NCBI GenBank assembly: GCA_943736015.1 | Contig: OX031069.1 | Coordinates: 25,611,235 to 25,675,234 of the forward strand | Direction: 5' to 3' | Source of the DNA: Tridacna crocea | Lineage: Eukaryota; Mollusca; Bivalvia; Cardiida; Cardiidae | Length of the DNA: 64,000 bases | Shown here: piece after piece, positions 11,095-22,409 of the stretch | Position numbering within the stretch: position 1 is the stretch's first letter | How the letters are laid out: each line of letters opens with the position of its first letter | Made by a program: the position numbers and the translations under genes | The notes under the pieces: generated by a model | The model's database searches: none | What the model saw: the letters and a program-made list of their open reading frames with translations, nothing else | What the model was told of the DNA's origin: nothing

Positions 11095-11320
11095 TGACCC
11101 TTTACCAAACAATACCTGGTTTTTGCAACCTTGAGATAGAAGCCTTTTGAAAACATTGCTGGAAAAGGAGAAAATGCTTACCAGCATTTTCTCCTTTTCC
11201 CACAATATCTGCTACCCTGCTGGAGAAAAAAAATTTTTTTTTGATATGCGTTTATTTTGTCGTCTGCAAGTGCTTTCAGTTTGGACCAGTCTAAAATTTT
11301 GTTGTTTGGTAAAGAGTTAA
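11095..11320 (+). mobile_element. Hairpin MITE
   Basis: A forward copy preceded by a half-element remnant at 11040-11094. Confidence 0.8.
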
Positions 11321-11621
11321 GTGTTGCTTAAAAGAATTTTCTCTGAAAGTTTACAAAAATATTATGGTAAAAAACGTGCCAATGCTGCTTATTAGCATTT
11401 TCTCCTTTCCTTACAATGTTTTTTTTTTAATTTCCTTTTGCCAAATCTGGTTATTACTAACCATTTTCTAGATACTCAGGAGAGTTAATGATCCTGAGAA
11501 AGAAAGTTTTTCAAAACATCGTAATCTTTGGTCTCCTGTATATACATGATTTCTAATCTTTGTGATGTTTGCCTTCTTCTTGGCAGGTAATTGTACGACA
11601 ACAGTCGAATCTAAGTAGCAG

Positions 11622-11843
11622 TAAGTCTTTACCAAACAACACAGGTTAGACATGTCCAAAATGAAAACATTTGCTGACAAGTTAAATGTGTCTCAAATGA
11701 TGGAATTGGGTTTGATACATTAAATGACATAGTGGGAAAGGGAGAAAATGATACTAGCCAGCATTTTCTCCTTTTCCACAATTGTTTTCAAAAGTTTTCT
11801 TCATCAGGGCTGGTAAAACCTGTGATTTTGTTGTAAAGGGTTG
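11622..11843 (-). mobile_element. Hairpin MITE, degraded
   Basis: A reverse copy with an imperfect hairpin around 11738-11790. Confidence 0.65.
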
Positions 11844-12255
11844 AAAGACAGTTTCAGTTGGGGAATATTATCAACAGCTTCCAGAACTGTTCCTTAGTAG
11901 AGAACAGGGAAGAGGTTCATAAATAATTGTAATTATGTAGTATAAATGAATGTGTACAAATTACTACGTGCCTTTTTATGTTAAATATACATATCAAGTT
12001 TCTATGCATGTATTATTATGTAGTCATATATTTATGTAGAGGGTATTTGGTACATTTACTGTGATTTTCATGGGAACAGATTTTTATTGGAAATATTCAT
12101 GTTTTTGAACTTGCTGGAATCTGTTGTAACCTTTGAAAAGATATTACATTATTAGCTAGCTAGTAATTCATGGTCATAAGTTTTCCATAAAATCCATCGT
12201 TAGCTTGGCAGTTTTCAGAGAAAACAATAAATTATTATCATAGTCCTAGTGTCGT

Positions 12256-12647
12256 CATCTTCGCGAGCCAAGGTTACGATCACCATGTAAATCTTACCTT
12301 GGCTGATTGAGCCTGATTTCGAGATTCCTGCGATGCGCCCTCTATTGGATGCTGGTTATTACCTACCTTTACATCATATTTCTAAAAGCCATTGTAATAT
12401 CGTTTTACAAACCGCTTAAGAATACACATGAAGCGATAAGCAGACATCCATGTGGGTTTCCATGTTTACCTTCTATTCGACCTTGTTCTATTTTTATCAA
12501 AGATGAAATGCTACCAGCTGTTTCATTCGTTGCAGTTAGAGCTGGCTGCATCCGATGAAAAAGGGTATCAAGGGAATGTAAAAATCAAGCTTGATCCGCC
12601 AAGGGTAGAGTAATGTAGTGAATCGTCAGCCTTGGCTTGCAAAGATG
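12256..12647. mobile_element. MULE-like MITE, copy 1
   Basis: The ends are CATCTTCGCGAGCCAAGG and CCTTGGCTTGCAAAGATG. The flanks tagtgtcgt and ttgtgtggt match at 7 of 9 bases, consistent with an old 9 bp target duplication. Confidence 0.7.
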
Positions 12648-12730
12648 TTGTGTGGTCTGCATCATCTTCGTTGTCATGGTGCAAAAATTTGACATTTTGC
12701 AATATTTGCTATAACAGAGAATTTTTTGCT

Positions 12731-12956
12731 TTAATCATTTCCCAAACAAGCCCTTGTTTTTATGTGTCTGCAGCACAAGTCTTTTGAAAACACTGTGGGA
12801 AAAGGAGAAATTGCTCGTGACGAGCAATTTCTCCTTTTCCCACAATATTTTCTACCCATTTGGAGAACTTTCTGCCATTTTCATCAAATTTGAAATTGTC
12901 ATCTGCAAACTCTCAGTTTCAAAGAGTCTAAGATTTGTCGTTTGGGAAAGGGTTAA
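12731..12956. mobile_element. Hairpin MITE, subfamily C
   Basis: TTAA is on both sides, the ends are TTTCCCAAAC-type, and the apex is TTGCTCGTGACGAGCAA. Confidence 0.85.
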
Positions 12957-13080
12957 ACTTGGACAAGCTGTTAACTATCAAAATAGGCACCTATACAATA
13001 AGGACAGGTAACTATCACAGAGTTCCAGATAGAGTGAGTTATTACGGTTTCAAAATTGAAAATATTAATAAATGACAACT

Positions 13081-13155
13081 AAACCCTATTTTGTGGGTAC
13101 TCATTAGAATCGTCTTGTCGAGACGATTCTAATGAGTACCCACAACATAGGGTTT
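13081..13155. repeat. 75 bp palindrome
   Basis: Arms of about 35 bp (TACTCATTAGAATCGTCT and its complement) surround TGTCG, with one short mismatch zone. It is unrelated to the main family. Confidence 0.8.
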
Positions 13156-13499
13156 GGAAGTGAAATAATGGATTTAGAATACCATCACTCCTTGTTATGT
13201 GGAGCTTTGTATCAAAGTAGTTTCCTCGCAGTTATCCCCCTTCTTTTACTTGAAATTTTCTCTGAAAATCAAGTATGTGCAGCCTAGCATTAGCATCCAC
13301 ATGCAATGTTCTTTTCCTTATCAATGTCTGCTACTAAAAAAGATTGTCTGCCAGATTTTTACTGGCATAATTGTTCTATTTTTGTTTTGGTTTTTTCTTC
13401 TACATTGCGTGTATTTGTTTCTTAACAGGGTTATGATTACAGTCTTTTTATACTGATTAAATCCGTCTTGCTCACTTATTTGTTTGTAGCTTGACCCTG

Positions 13500-13612
13500 T
13501 TTAAAATGATCCCTTTTTCCTGAGCCTTTCGATATAAACTTTTTAAAAGATTGCAGGAAATGGAGAAAATGCTGGTGACTATCATTTTCTCTTTTTCTGC
13601 AAACTCCTGGAA
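13500..13612. mobile_element. Degraded hairpin MITE fragment
   Basis: A partial hairpin (AATGCTGGTGACTATCATT) with decayed flanks. Confidence 0.5.
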
Positions 13613-13637
13613 AATAGGGTCAAAAAGTTAAACTACC

Positions 13638-13866
13638 TTAACCCTTCACTACACAATTCCACAATTTTCAAGACCCTGTGAAAGAAGCCTTTGAAAACAT
13701 TGTGGAAAAAGGAGAAAGTCCTGGTAGCCAGCATTTTCTCCTTTTCCAACAATCTTTTCTACCCTTCCCAAAATAAATTTCAATTCTTCCATTTACTTTT
13801 GTTTTGTCGTCTGCAAATGCTTTGAATTTGGACCAGTCTAAAATTTTGTTGTTTAGTGGAGAGATA
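13638..13866 (+). mobile_element. Hairpin MITE
   Basis: A forward copy with TTAA at the left and a decayed right site. Confidence 0.8.
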
Positions 13867-13961
13867 ACCACTAAAGCACCTTGCACAAGTATGGCTACCA
13901 CTGTGGCTAATGTAGATCAAGATTGACTGGGTCTTATACAAGACTGAAAATGTCAATTCAG

Positions 13962-14189
13962 TTAACCCTTTCCCAAATGATAAATTTTAGACTGTCCCAA
14001 ACTCAAAGTGTTTGCAGATGACAATTTTGAATTTGATGAGAATGGCAAAAAGTTTTCAGATAGGCAACAAAACACTATGGGAAAAGAAGAAATTGCTTGT
14101 TGTGAGCAATTTCTCCTTTTTTGACAGTGTTTTCTAAAGACTTGTACTGCAGACACGTAAAAAACTGGGCTTGTTTGGGAAAGAATTAA
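13962..14189. mobile_element. Hairpin MITE, subfamily C
   Basis: TTAA on both sides; the apex is TTGCTTGTTGTGAGCAA. Confidence 0.8.
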
Positions 14190-14198
14190 TTTGATGAT

Positions 14199-14424
14199 TT
14201 AATTCTTTACCAGATAATAACAAGTGTTAACGACCCTGAGGAGGAGGCCTTTTGAAAACATTGTGGGAAAAGGTGAAAATGCTGGTAACCAGCATTTTCT
14301 CCTTTTCCCACAATGTTTTCAACCCAATCATAGACAGATATCATCATCTTGGCTATATTGAATGTGTCGTCTGCTAATGCTTTGAATTTGGTCTAGCCCA
14401 AAATCTTGTTTGGTAAAGAGTTAT
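14199..14424 (+). mobile_element. Hairpin MITE
   Basis: A forward copy 10 bp from the previous one. Confidence 0.8.
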
Positions 14425-14571
14425 GAGGTAACACACAGTTAAGGAAAAGTGCAAAAATATTGTGGAATAAGGAGCAGATGTTTTTCTTTTCAGGCAGTTG
14501 CACCTTTTCCGAAAAATTTCAGTTGAGTAACTTTTTAGGTATATCTTGAAATTACCTGCATTGGAAAGGGT

Positions 14572-16261
14572 TTAACTATATACCAAACAACAATTTTTTG
14601 GACTGGGCCAGATTTAAAGCATCTGCAGACAACAAATTAAATCTTGTTAATATGATGATTTCTGACTTTGATTGGATAGAAAAAAAAAATGTGGGAAAAG
14701 GAGAAAATGCTGGTTACCAGCATTTGTCTACTTTTATTACTAGGGATGGCAACGAGTAACCGGTTAACCGAGTACTCGATCGAACGTCCGAGTATCGATT
14801 ACGGAATTTGATATTCGAGTACTCGGTATTTTTTTTTCAAAAATGTACCATTTTGCTTCCCGAGGAAAAATTTCTTTGCAAAACAAACACTGCAGCCAAT
14901 TAAATGTAATCAAAACATCGTTGCAAAAGTGCGAAAGTTACCGACAGATAGCCAAACAATTCACAATTTGACACGTGCCTGTAATAAACAACAACTGTGT
15001 TAATTATAACGTTAAGCCGTTCACGTTAATCGCTAATCATTATAGTTTTCGTAAATTCAGTAAATCGGAGGCCGGCTGATATGATCTAATTAGGGAGGAG
15101 AAAATAACTATCCTTATCTTCAGAGTCTGACTGTGAAACTTACCTAGGTATCGTGCATACCTTGTGATTGCCAACGTGCCGTTGTATACCTACCGTATTT
15201 TGCTTTAATTTTTGGGATAGTTAAAATGTGTATGTTTTTCGTGTTCCAACACTAAGATCTATAAAAAATAATTATTTTATAAGCGGTCCTAAAACTGATG
15301 ATCAGACAAAACACGCTCGAGAACTCTAGGTCACTGACCGCAAACAAGTCGAACAATGCCGACATTAAAAAGCTACGCCATTGATTTCAATAAAAACCTA
15401 CGTTCATATGCAGGTTGGTCTATTTTTAGATGGAATGGAATTCCAGCGGTCAATTTGTGGACTAAACAGTCCAAACTTTGGCTTTTTCCCATTGGTTTCG
15501 TTGATGATTAACTTGTAACTCATTATTGCCTATATCCTTAAACAACGCTGAAGATTGTTATTTTGCGTTTTTTGGTAAAATCATAATATAATTTACCTGC
15601 TTACTTGGTCTGAATGACGTAAATTCCACTGACAAGGACCTGCGCGACTCGTTCTCAAATTTGATTGGTTCGTCGATCTTCGATGGATAAAACTGTTAGA
15701 TTACTGGATGTTGATTTCTATTTATAAATAACGAACCCGATTAACCGTGAAATACTTGCTTGTCAACTCCATGGCAACCTCGGATGTATATGTATGTGTA
15801 TCTTGGGATACAAGCTTTATCACACCCTTTATACACTTACATCCGAAATTTTTTGAATTGGGGTTTAAATAGACTGTCAGGTGATTGGATTTTTAGTTCT
15901 TGAATCGGGAAACTCCCTTTGAAATCGTGGTGGGTTGGGAAGCATGCTTATGACGTTATGTGTGTAGAACGTGAAATGAATGCTTGTAAACAAAGGGTGT
16001 CAAACGGATCAAGACTTTTTGTTGAATAGATTTTCACTGTTTCCGATTCTTTGGGACAAAAATGTACCGATCTTGCTCTGAAACTTTAGTATAAAATGTA
16101 GTAAAAATCGTCCGAGTAACCGAGTACTCGATCGGAAGAATGACCGAGTACTCGAGTATTAAAATCGATACTCGTTGCCATCCCTATTTATTACGGTGTT
16201 TTTCTATGGGCTTTTTTTTCTCGGGGTCTTTAAAAGTCGGGATTGTGTGGTAAATAGTTAA
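14572..16261 (-). mobile_element. Hairpin MITE split by an hAT element
   Basis: The left part runs to 14740 and the right part from 16195. The insertion disrupts the right hairpin arm. TTAA is found at both outer ends. Confidence 0.85.
14741..16186. mobile_element. Non-autonomous hAT-type transposon
   Basis: Terminal inverted repeats TAGGGATGGCAACGAGTA / TACTCGTTGCCATCCCTA are flanked by a perfect 8 bp duplication TTTATTAC (14733-14740 and 16187-16194). Subterminal CCGAGTACTCG motifs sit at both ends. The length is 1446 bp with no transposase-size ORF. The 8 bp duplication and TAGGG end are hAT hallmarks. Confidence 0.9.
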
Positions 16262-16364
16262 GATGTCTATGTGACATATATATGGTCAGTTTTTCATATG
16301 TCTGTATTTGTTGTATTTAATTTAAAATCCAACAGTGCTGAGTTTTTTTATACTGAGTACATTT

Positions 16365-16534
16365 TTAACCCTTTACCACACAATCCTGACTTTTAATGAC
16401 CCTGAGGAAGAAGCTTTTTGAAAACCTTGAGAGAAAAGGAGAAAATGCTGATATTTTCCCTTTATACCTACATGTTTTCAAATCTCTCCCTTCATTTGGG
16501 CTTTAAAATCCTTGGGTCATCTGTTAAAGGGTAA
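16365..16534 (+). mobile_element. Hairpin MITE with internal deletion
   Basis: The left arm ends at the apex (AATGCTG) and continues into a shortened right side, about 60 bp shorter than normal. Confidence 0.7.
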
Positions 16535-16590
16535 TGTATGCTATTTTGCCTTAAAATTGCTTTTTTTTTTTCTATGTAGATTTCTTTGAT

Positions 16591-17045
16591 TTAACCCTTA
16601 GCCAAACAATTTCTGGTTTTTACGACCCAGAGGAAGAAACCTGATGAAAACATAGGGGGAAAAAGGAGAAAATGCTGGTAACCAGCATGTTCTCCTGTTC
16701 CCACAATGTTTTGTACTCTTCTAAAGTCAAGTTTCAATATTTCAGTCACATTTAATTTGTCGTCTGCAAATGCTCTCGATTCGGACAAGTCTATGCATTA
16801 GGTTTTTAGCAATAGTTTAACTCTTTACTACACAACAAAATTTTAGACAGGTTCAAATTGAAAGCATTTGCAAACGACAAAATAAAGGTGACTGAAATAT
16901 TAAATTTTTTTCTGGGAAGGGTAGAAAACACAGTGGGAAAAGGAGAAAATGCTGGTTTCCAGCATTTTCTCCTTTTCCCACTATGTTTTCAAAAGGCTTC
17001 TTCCTCAGGGGCGTCAAAAGTAGGGATTGTGTGATAATGGGTTAA
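16591..17045. mobile_element. Two hairpin MITEs tail to tail sharing TTAA
   Basis: Copies 16591-16820 (+) and 16817-17045 (-) share TTAA at 16817-16820. Confidence 0.88.
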
Positions 17046-17150
17046 AGAATGGTCTTTCAGGTAGATAATGAGCTGGAAGAAATGATGTTGTTAAGGTAAA
17101 CCAGTAATTTGTTATGCAGATTTTCTTTACTTTGAAATTCACTTTTTGTT

Positions 17151-17490
17151 TGAACTCTTTTCCATTCGGTTCCAAGTTTTTACGACTCTATGGAAAAAGG
17201 CTTTTGACACATTATGTAATTCCAGCCAAATGTTTATAAATCGACGTCTGCATATTTCTTGAATTTTGGCAGAAGTCTAAAATTTGGCATTTTTTAAGGT
17301 TAACTCTTTGCCAAATGACAAAGTTTTATACTTGTCTGAATTCAAACCTGTTGCAGAAGACATATTGAATCTGGCTGAACTCTTTACAAAACGACAAAAT
17401 CATAGACTGGTTCAAATTGAAAACATTTGCAGATGACAAAATAAATGTGACTCAAAAAAGGAAATTTGATTTTGGAATGGTAGAAGCCTA
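17151..17490. mobile_element. Degraded hairpin MITE remnants without hairpin
   Basis: Terminal blocks (TTTACCAAACGACAAA-like and GCATTTGCAGA) occur two or three times, but the hairpin core is missing. Confidence 0.55.
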
Positions 17491-17499
17491 GTTGTTTCG

Positions 17500-17800
17500 T
17501 TGATAGGTACAATACAAACGAAAATAGTTCCAAAGAAACTTGCATATATTGATTTTGTTATGAATTTGTAAGTGAATAACTTAACAACTTTATCGTGATT
17601 ATGAATATTGACTGTTAATTTCAGTCAGCATATTAGGTCAGTAATGTTTTAGAAATGAGATGTATGTTTATGGAATGTTTACCAAATACAGCACTATTTT
17701 CTTTTCTCACATATGTGAGACAAGGAAATTTGTAATGGCTGTATTACATTTAAAACCAGGGGAGTTATGTGATAAATGTCCATTTCTACCAACTTTTACT
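17500..17800. repeat. Dispersed repeat (family g)
   Basis: It shares the AAATACAGCACTATTTTCTT block and neighbouring sequence with 44260-44690 and, inverted, with 61830-62220. Its class is unknown. Confidence 0.5.
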
Positions 17801-17825
17801 ACATGTGTAACTCAATCTCACAGAA

Positions 17826-18060
17826 GTAACCTTTTGTCAAACAATCTCCTGTGTTAATGACCTTGATGAAGAATACTGTAGAAAACATTGTGAGAAAAGA
17901 AGAAAATGCTGGTTACCAGCATTTTCTTTTTTTCTCACAATGTTTTCTGTCATTTCCAAGACAAAAACCTATCATTTTAGTTGCATTTTATAGGTCACCT
18001 TTGAATGCTTTTACTGTCATCTGGACTTTGTTGCAAATTTTGTATACTGGTAAAGGCTTT
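17826..18060 (+). mobile_element. Hairpin MITE with paired arm variants
   Basis: The left arm GTGAGAAAAGAAG is matched by CTTTTTTTCTCAC on the right, where the consensus is GTGGGAAAAGGAG. Confidence 0.8.
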
Positions 18061-18448
18061 CTTTCAGGAACAAGCAAGTACATGTATCTTTCATTTCATG
18101 AGCAGCTTATTTAGGATTTTTTCCTATTGATAAATTTACATTTTCTCATAGATAGCATAATATCTTATGATCAAAATTCTGTTATCCTAGAGCACAGAAT
18201 GCACTGTCTGATACTGGATCTAGAGTTTCTGATATGCCTTTGATAGGGCAGAAAACTTTGTAGGAAAAGTTTTTTTTTAAATAAATTGTATACTTGTGGT
18301 TATTCAAACAATGGAATTGTTATGTGTTTATTTAAATTTTGCAATATTTCTGTCTAAAAATTGGAAAAATCCATTATATTAGGGGTCCTGGAATTAGTTT
18401 TGTGATGAAGGTTTAGGATCAATGCCCCTGTTTGCCCCAAGTTTAGTC

Positions 18449-18678
18449 TTAACCCTTTACCACACAATCCCGACTTTGGACAACCCTGCCGAAAGAAAGC
18501 TTATGAAAACATTGTGGGAAAAGGAGAAAATGCTGGTAACCAGCATTTTCTCCTGTTCCCACAATGTTTTCTATCCTTCCCTAATCAGATTTTAATTTTT
18601 CAGTCACTTTTATTTTGTCTTCTGCAAATGCTTTCAATTTGGACCAGTCTAAAATTTTCTCGTATGGTAAAGAGTTAA
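18449..18678 (+). mobile_element. Hairpin MITE
   Basis: A full forward copy with TTAA at both ends. A degraded fragment follows at 18740-18850. Confidence 0.85.
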
Positions 18679-18960
18679 TACAAGTTGCTGATTTTTTTGC
18701 TGGCCAAAAATGCTTCTTTTTTACTGTGATAGCAAATTACTAGTATTTATAAACAGTGTGGAAAACGGAGCAATTACTTGTAACCACTTATAGCTCCTTT
18801 TTCCCACAATATCTTCAAAACCTGGCTTTCACAAGAAAGTCGCATGGAATTTTTTGTATCAGTGTATGAAAAGGTACAATGTTTTCCTTACTCTGAAAAA
18901 AAAAAAAAACTTATGATAGAGTTCTATGGAACTTGTATACAAGCAATTCTCATTTATATA

Positions 18961-19432
18961 TGAGCCATACTCTGGCAAAAGGGGGCTTAAATCTTTACCA
19001 CACAATCCCGACTTAATGACTGTGAGGAAGAGGCCTTTTGAAAACATTGAGGGAAAAGGAGAAAATGCTGGTAAGGAGAAAATGCTGGTAACCAGCGTTT
19101 TCTCCTTTTCCCACAATGTTTTCTACCCTTCCCGAATCAAATTTCGATTATTCGGTCACATGTATTTTTTTGTCTGCAAATGCTTTCACTTTGGACCAGT
19201 CTGTAAATTTGGTAAAAAGTTAATGCATCGCCATGACACATGATACCAAGTCATCACCTAATTATCAATCCATGAGAGCTACTTTTTCAGATAACTGACT
19301 TAATCATGAGGTAGACTTACCATTTGACAAACAGAGAATTGACCATTAGCAAAAAGTTGCGGCCCAGGTCGAGCTGGCTCAATACTTTTCGCAGCTGCAT
19401 TAAGCCCCCTTTTCACAGAGCATGGCCCATAT
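18961..19432. mobile_element. MITE family b (GGGGGCTTAATGCAT ends) carrying a hairpin MITE
   Basis: The ends are GAGCCATACTCTGGCAAAAG and CTTTTCACAGAGCATGGC. The TTAA in its terminal repeat is split by a hairpin MITE and duplicated. Confidence 0.75.
18987..19223 (+). mobile_element. Hairpin MITE inserted in family b
   Basis: TTAA lies at 18987-18990 and 19220-19223. The hairpin arm carries a ~16 bp tandem slip (GGAGAAAATGCTGGTAA twice, 19058-19091). Confidence 0.88.
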
Positions 19433-19469
19433 ATAAGTACCCAAAATATTAACATCTGTTTAGATATGA

Positions 19470-19670
19470 AGGCTTGCAACATGTGAAAAAGGGGCATTCG
19501 GACATTTGCGTAAAGTGCCCTTTCGGATCGGCGTGCGCAGTGCACGTAGTTGAATCCGAGACAGTACTTTACATCTTTATTAGATTTTGTGCTACAGTAT
19601 ACTTGCGTGAAACAGGAAATTACGTAAAAAGGGAAAGTGCTCTTTCGGATTAGCCTGCACGGACAGCAGA
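19470..19670. mobile_element. MITE family a (GGGGCATTCGGACATTTGCG), partial
   Basis: It starts GCAACATGTGAAAAAGGGGC. The second end is lost, and family b-like sequence follows to about 19750. Confidence 0.6.
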
Positions 19671-19769
19671 TAACTGACAGTAGCGAAAACTTTTGGCCCT
19701 GGTCATCCTACACAGACTGTTCAGACTGACCCAGGTAGATGCTTTGCCCCTTTGGATCATTGTTATTTA

Positions 19770-19992
19770 TTAAACCCTTTACCACACAATGACGACTTTC
19801 AATGATCCTGAAAAAGAGGCCTTATGAAAACTTTGTGGGAAAAGGAGAAAATGCTGGTAACCAGCATTTTCTCCTTTTCCCATAAAGTTTTCTACTCTAT
19901 CAAAGAAAGATTGCATCATTTTGGCCACTACGAAATAATTGTCTGCAAATGTTTAAATAGATGTAAAATTCTGCCATGTGGTAAAGGTTTCA
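19770..19992 (+). mobile_element. Hairpin MITE
   Basis: A forward copy with partly paired ACTTTGTGGG/CCCATAAAGT arm ends. Confidence 0.8.
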
Positions 19993-20151
19993 CTTTTACA
20001 GTTCCGTTTACAACTATATTAGCTGTTGAAACCAAAACATGCCATCTGATGTATGATCTACAGTGTGGGCTTATCTGTAACATTCTGGTCAAATTGCAAT
20101 GATATAGGTGCTTTTTCTACACTGAATATGACACTTTTTTTGTATCTGTGG

Positions 20152-20365
20152 CTTCCACTCTGTACCACACAACGCCTTGCTTTAATGACCCTAAGGAAGA
20201 TGTTTTTCAAAATCGATCCTGGAAAATAAAAAAATCCAACAGCTAGCATTTTCTGCTGTTTCCACATGTTTTTCTATACAATCTGAAACATATATGTATC
20301 TTCATCTTTCCAGTCACATTTGATTTCTTGTTTGCACTTGGTTTCAGTTTGGACCAGTAAGGTAG
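20152..20365 (+). mobile_element. Degraded hairpin MITE
   Basis: The end blocks are recognisable but the hairpin is mostly lost. Confidence 0.5.
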
Positions 20366-20394
20366 TGGGTTTACCTTTCTTCATCTTTATTATA

Positions 20395-20722
20395 CCTCCC
20401 ACAACAAAGTGGAGGAGAGTATACTGGAATCGCCATGGCTGTCTGTCCATATGTCTGTCCTTCTGTCCATCCGTCTGTCCGTAGACACAAATTTGTCTGG
20501 AGCAATACTCCAGCAGTTTTTCATGTACTCAACTCGAATTTACACACAAGATTCCTACATATATGAAAGTTATGCATGTGCAATTTTCATGACCTTGCAG
20601 CAGTTTGTTGTGGAATTATCTCCCCTTAAAGTTTTTTCAACTCTTACTTTTGTACTAAACCATTCTGTATTCTGTGACAAGGACCTGTTTTTTTGACAAG
20701 CAGCTGGTGAAAGGGGGTATAA
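20395..20722. repeat. Dispersed repeat with TATACC ends
   Basis: It runs from TTATACCTCCCACAACAAAG to GGGGGTATAAT and contains a CTGTCCNTCTGTCC array. It resembles a common mollusc repeat, from memory only. Confidence 0.4.
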
Positions 20723-20933
20723 TTAGGTTTAGTGATGGCTCTATAGTTTTTACTGCATATATAAATAATTCATACTCTGGCAAAGGGAGGTTTAATGCAT
20801 CTTAGTCTGACAAGAGACTGATTTGTGGGGTAGAATGGTCCTTAAACAAGCAGAAAATTTTACAAAGCAAAAAAAAAAATTCAGCCGTGATCATTTAGAG
20901 CAATCTCAGTAGATTGACCTGCATTGAAACTTT

Positions 20934-21170
20934 TTAACCTTTTACCACACAATGCGGATTTTTGATGCTCCTGGAAAAGAAGCCTTTTGAAAACATGGGA
21001 AAAGGAGAAAGTGCTGGTAACCAGCATTTTCTCCTTTTCCCACATCGTTTTCTCTACCCTATCAAAGAAAATTTGTACCATTTGAGCAAAATTGAAATTG
21101 TTGTCGGCAAGTTTCATTTCAAGTTCCAAGTTGGACAAGACTAAAATTTTGTCGTCTTGAAAAGAAATAA
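20934..21170 (+). mobile_element. Hairpin MITE
   Basis: A forward copy with a shortened left arm end (AAACATGGGAAAAGG). Confidence 0.75.
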
Positions 21171-21365
21171 AATGCCTTAAACCCCCTTTTGACAGAGCAT
21201 TGCTGAAATATTTTACATGATTGTAAAGTTTGCAATCTGTTCTGACATTTTTTACATGACATTGTATTAGGCAGTATATTGAATTAAATTTATTATTATT
21301 ATAATTATTTTGTGTTTTATATCCACGTGTTAACGATGGGATTACTCCATCATTGCTGAGCCTTC

Positions 21366-21830
21366 TTAATCCTTCATCAACCGATCCCGGGTTTTCACAA
21401 TCCTGAGATAGAAGCCTTTTGAAAACATTGTGGGAAAAGGAGCCATCATTGCCCTACAATCTTAACCCTTCATCAAATAATCCTGGGTTTTAACGGTCCT
21501 CAGATAGAAGCCTTTTCGAAACATTGTGGAAAAAGGAGCCATCATTACTGCACCATTCTAAGCCTTTATCAAACAAAGTCGGGTTTTCACGATCCTGAGA
21601 TAGAAGCCTTTTGGAAACATTGTGGGAAAAGGAGCCATCATTGCTGTACCATCTTAACTCTTTATCAAACAATCCTGGGTTTTTCACAATTTGGAGATAA
21701 AAACGTTTTGAAAACAATGTAGGAAAAGGAGAAAATGCTTGTTACCAGCATTTTCTCCTCTTCCGACAATGTTTTCTACCATGCTGGAAACAAATTTCAA
21801 CTTTCGAGTTATTAAAGTGATAAGTTAACC
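21366..21830 (+). mobile_element. Tandem half-arm array plus full hairpin MITE
   Basis: Three ~96 bp direct repeats of the left arm, each ending AAAAGGAGCCATCATT, precede a full copy from about 21657. Confidence 0.8.
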
Positions 21831-22047
21831 CTTTACATCCCAACTTTTAACGACCCTGAGAAAGAACTCTTTTAAAAGCATTGTGGGAAAAGGAGAAAAT
21901 GCTGGTAACCAGCATTTTCTCCATTTTCCCACAATGCTTTCTAATTTTTCAGAGACAGAAATTTCATTTCGGCTACATGTAAACTGTCGTCTGCAACTGC
22001 TTTCAATTTCTACTCGTCTGAAATTTTGTCGTTTGGTAAAGAGGTAA
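21825..22047 (+). mobile_element. Hairpin MITE
   Basis: A forward copy with TTAA at the left, abutting the previous array. Confidence 0.8.
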
Positions 22048-22084
22048 ACCAATGTAACCACCAAATAATGCAGTGATTAATGGA

Positions 22085-22378
22085 TTGTATGATGTCAACC
22101 GCCGTTTCAACGTTATTTCAGTTATATCACGGCGGCCAGTTCACTTATCCATGCATTCCTAAAGTCTCTGTTACCGGTACTCCGCACAATATTCTTTCCA
22201 AGCCGCTGGTTGCTTCCCCACATAACCATCGTTGATACAAAGGTCAGCAGTGAGACAGGAATGAATCCTGTCGCAATGACTATCATCAATCCTCGGAAAG
22301 AAATTGGCCGAGCCGGCGATCGAACACATGACCCCCTGTTCTCAAGTCCTGTACTCTACCAACTGAGCTACCGGGGGC
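22085..22378 (-). mobile_element. tRNA-derived SINE (family f)
   Basis: Read on the minus strand it starts CCGGTAGCTCAGTTGGTAGA (box A) with GTTCGATCGCC (box B) downstream. The body matches 29782-29960 and 57219-57790. Confidence 0.7.
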
Positions 22379-22409
22379 TCGGCTGCTTTAACCCTTTTAC
22401 CTGGTTTTT

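Larger units (their letters stand above)
9003..12250 (+). other. MYO1D 3' flank, possible long 3' UTR
   Basis: There is no coding signal. Segments 9003-9470 and 11850-12250 are not in any repeat I recognise; the rest is hairpin MITE copies. An AATAAA at 12226-12231 is a possible polyadenylation signal, which would give a ~3.2 kb UTR, but a nearer end cannot be excluded. Confidence 0.3.

Noticed and set aside
11571..11625. A cttcttggcag acceptor followed by a short open stretch
   Set aside because: No conserved peptide, and it lies beyond the MYO1D stop.
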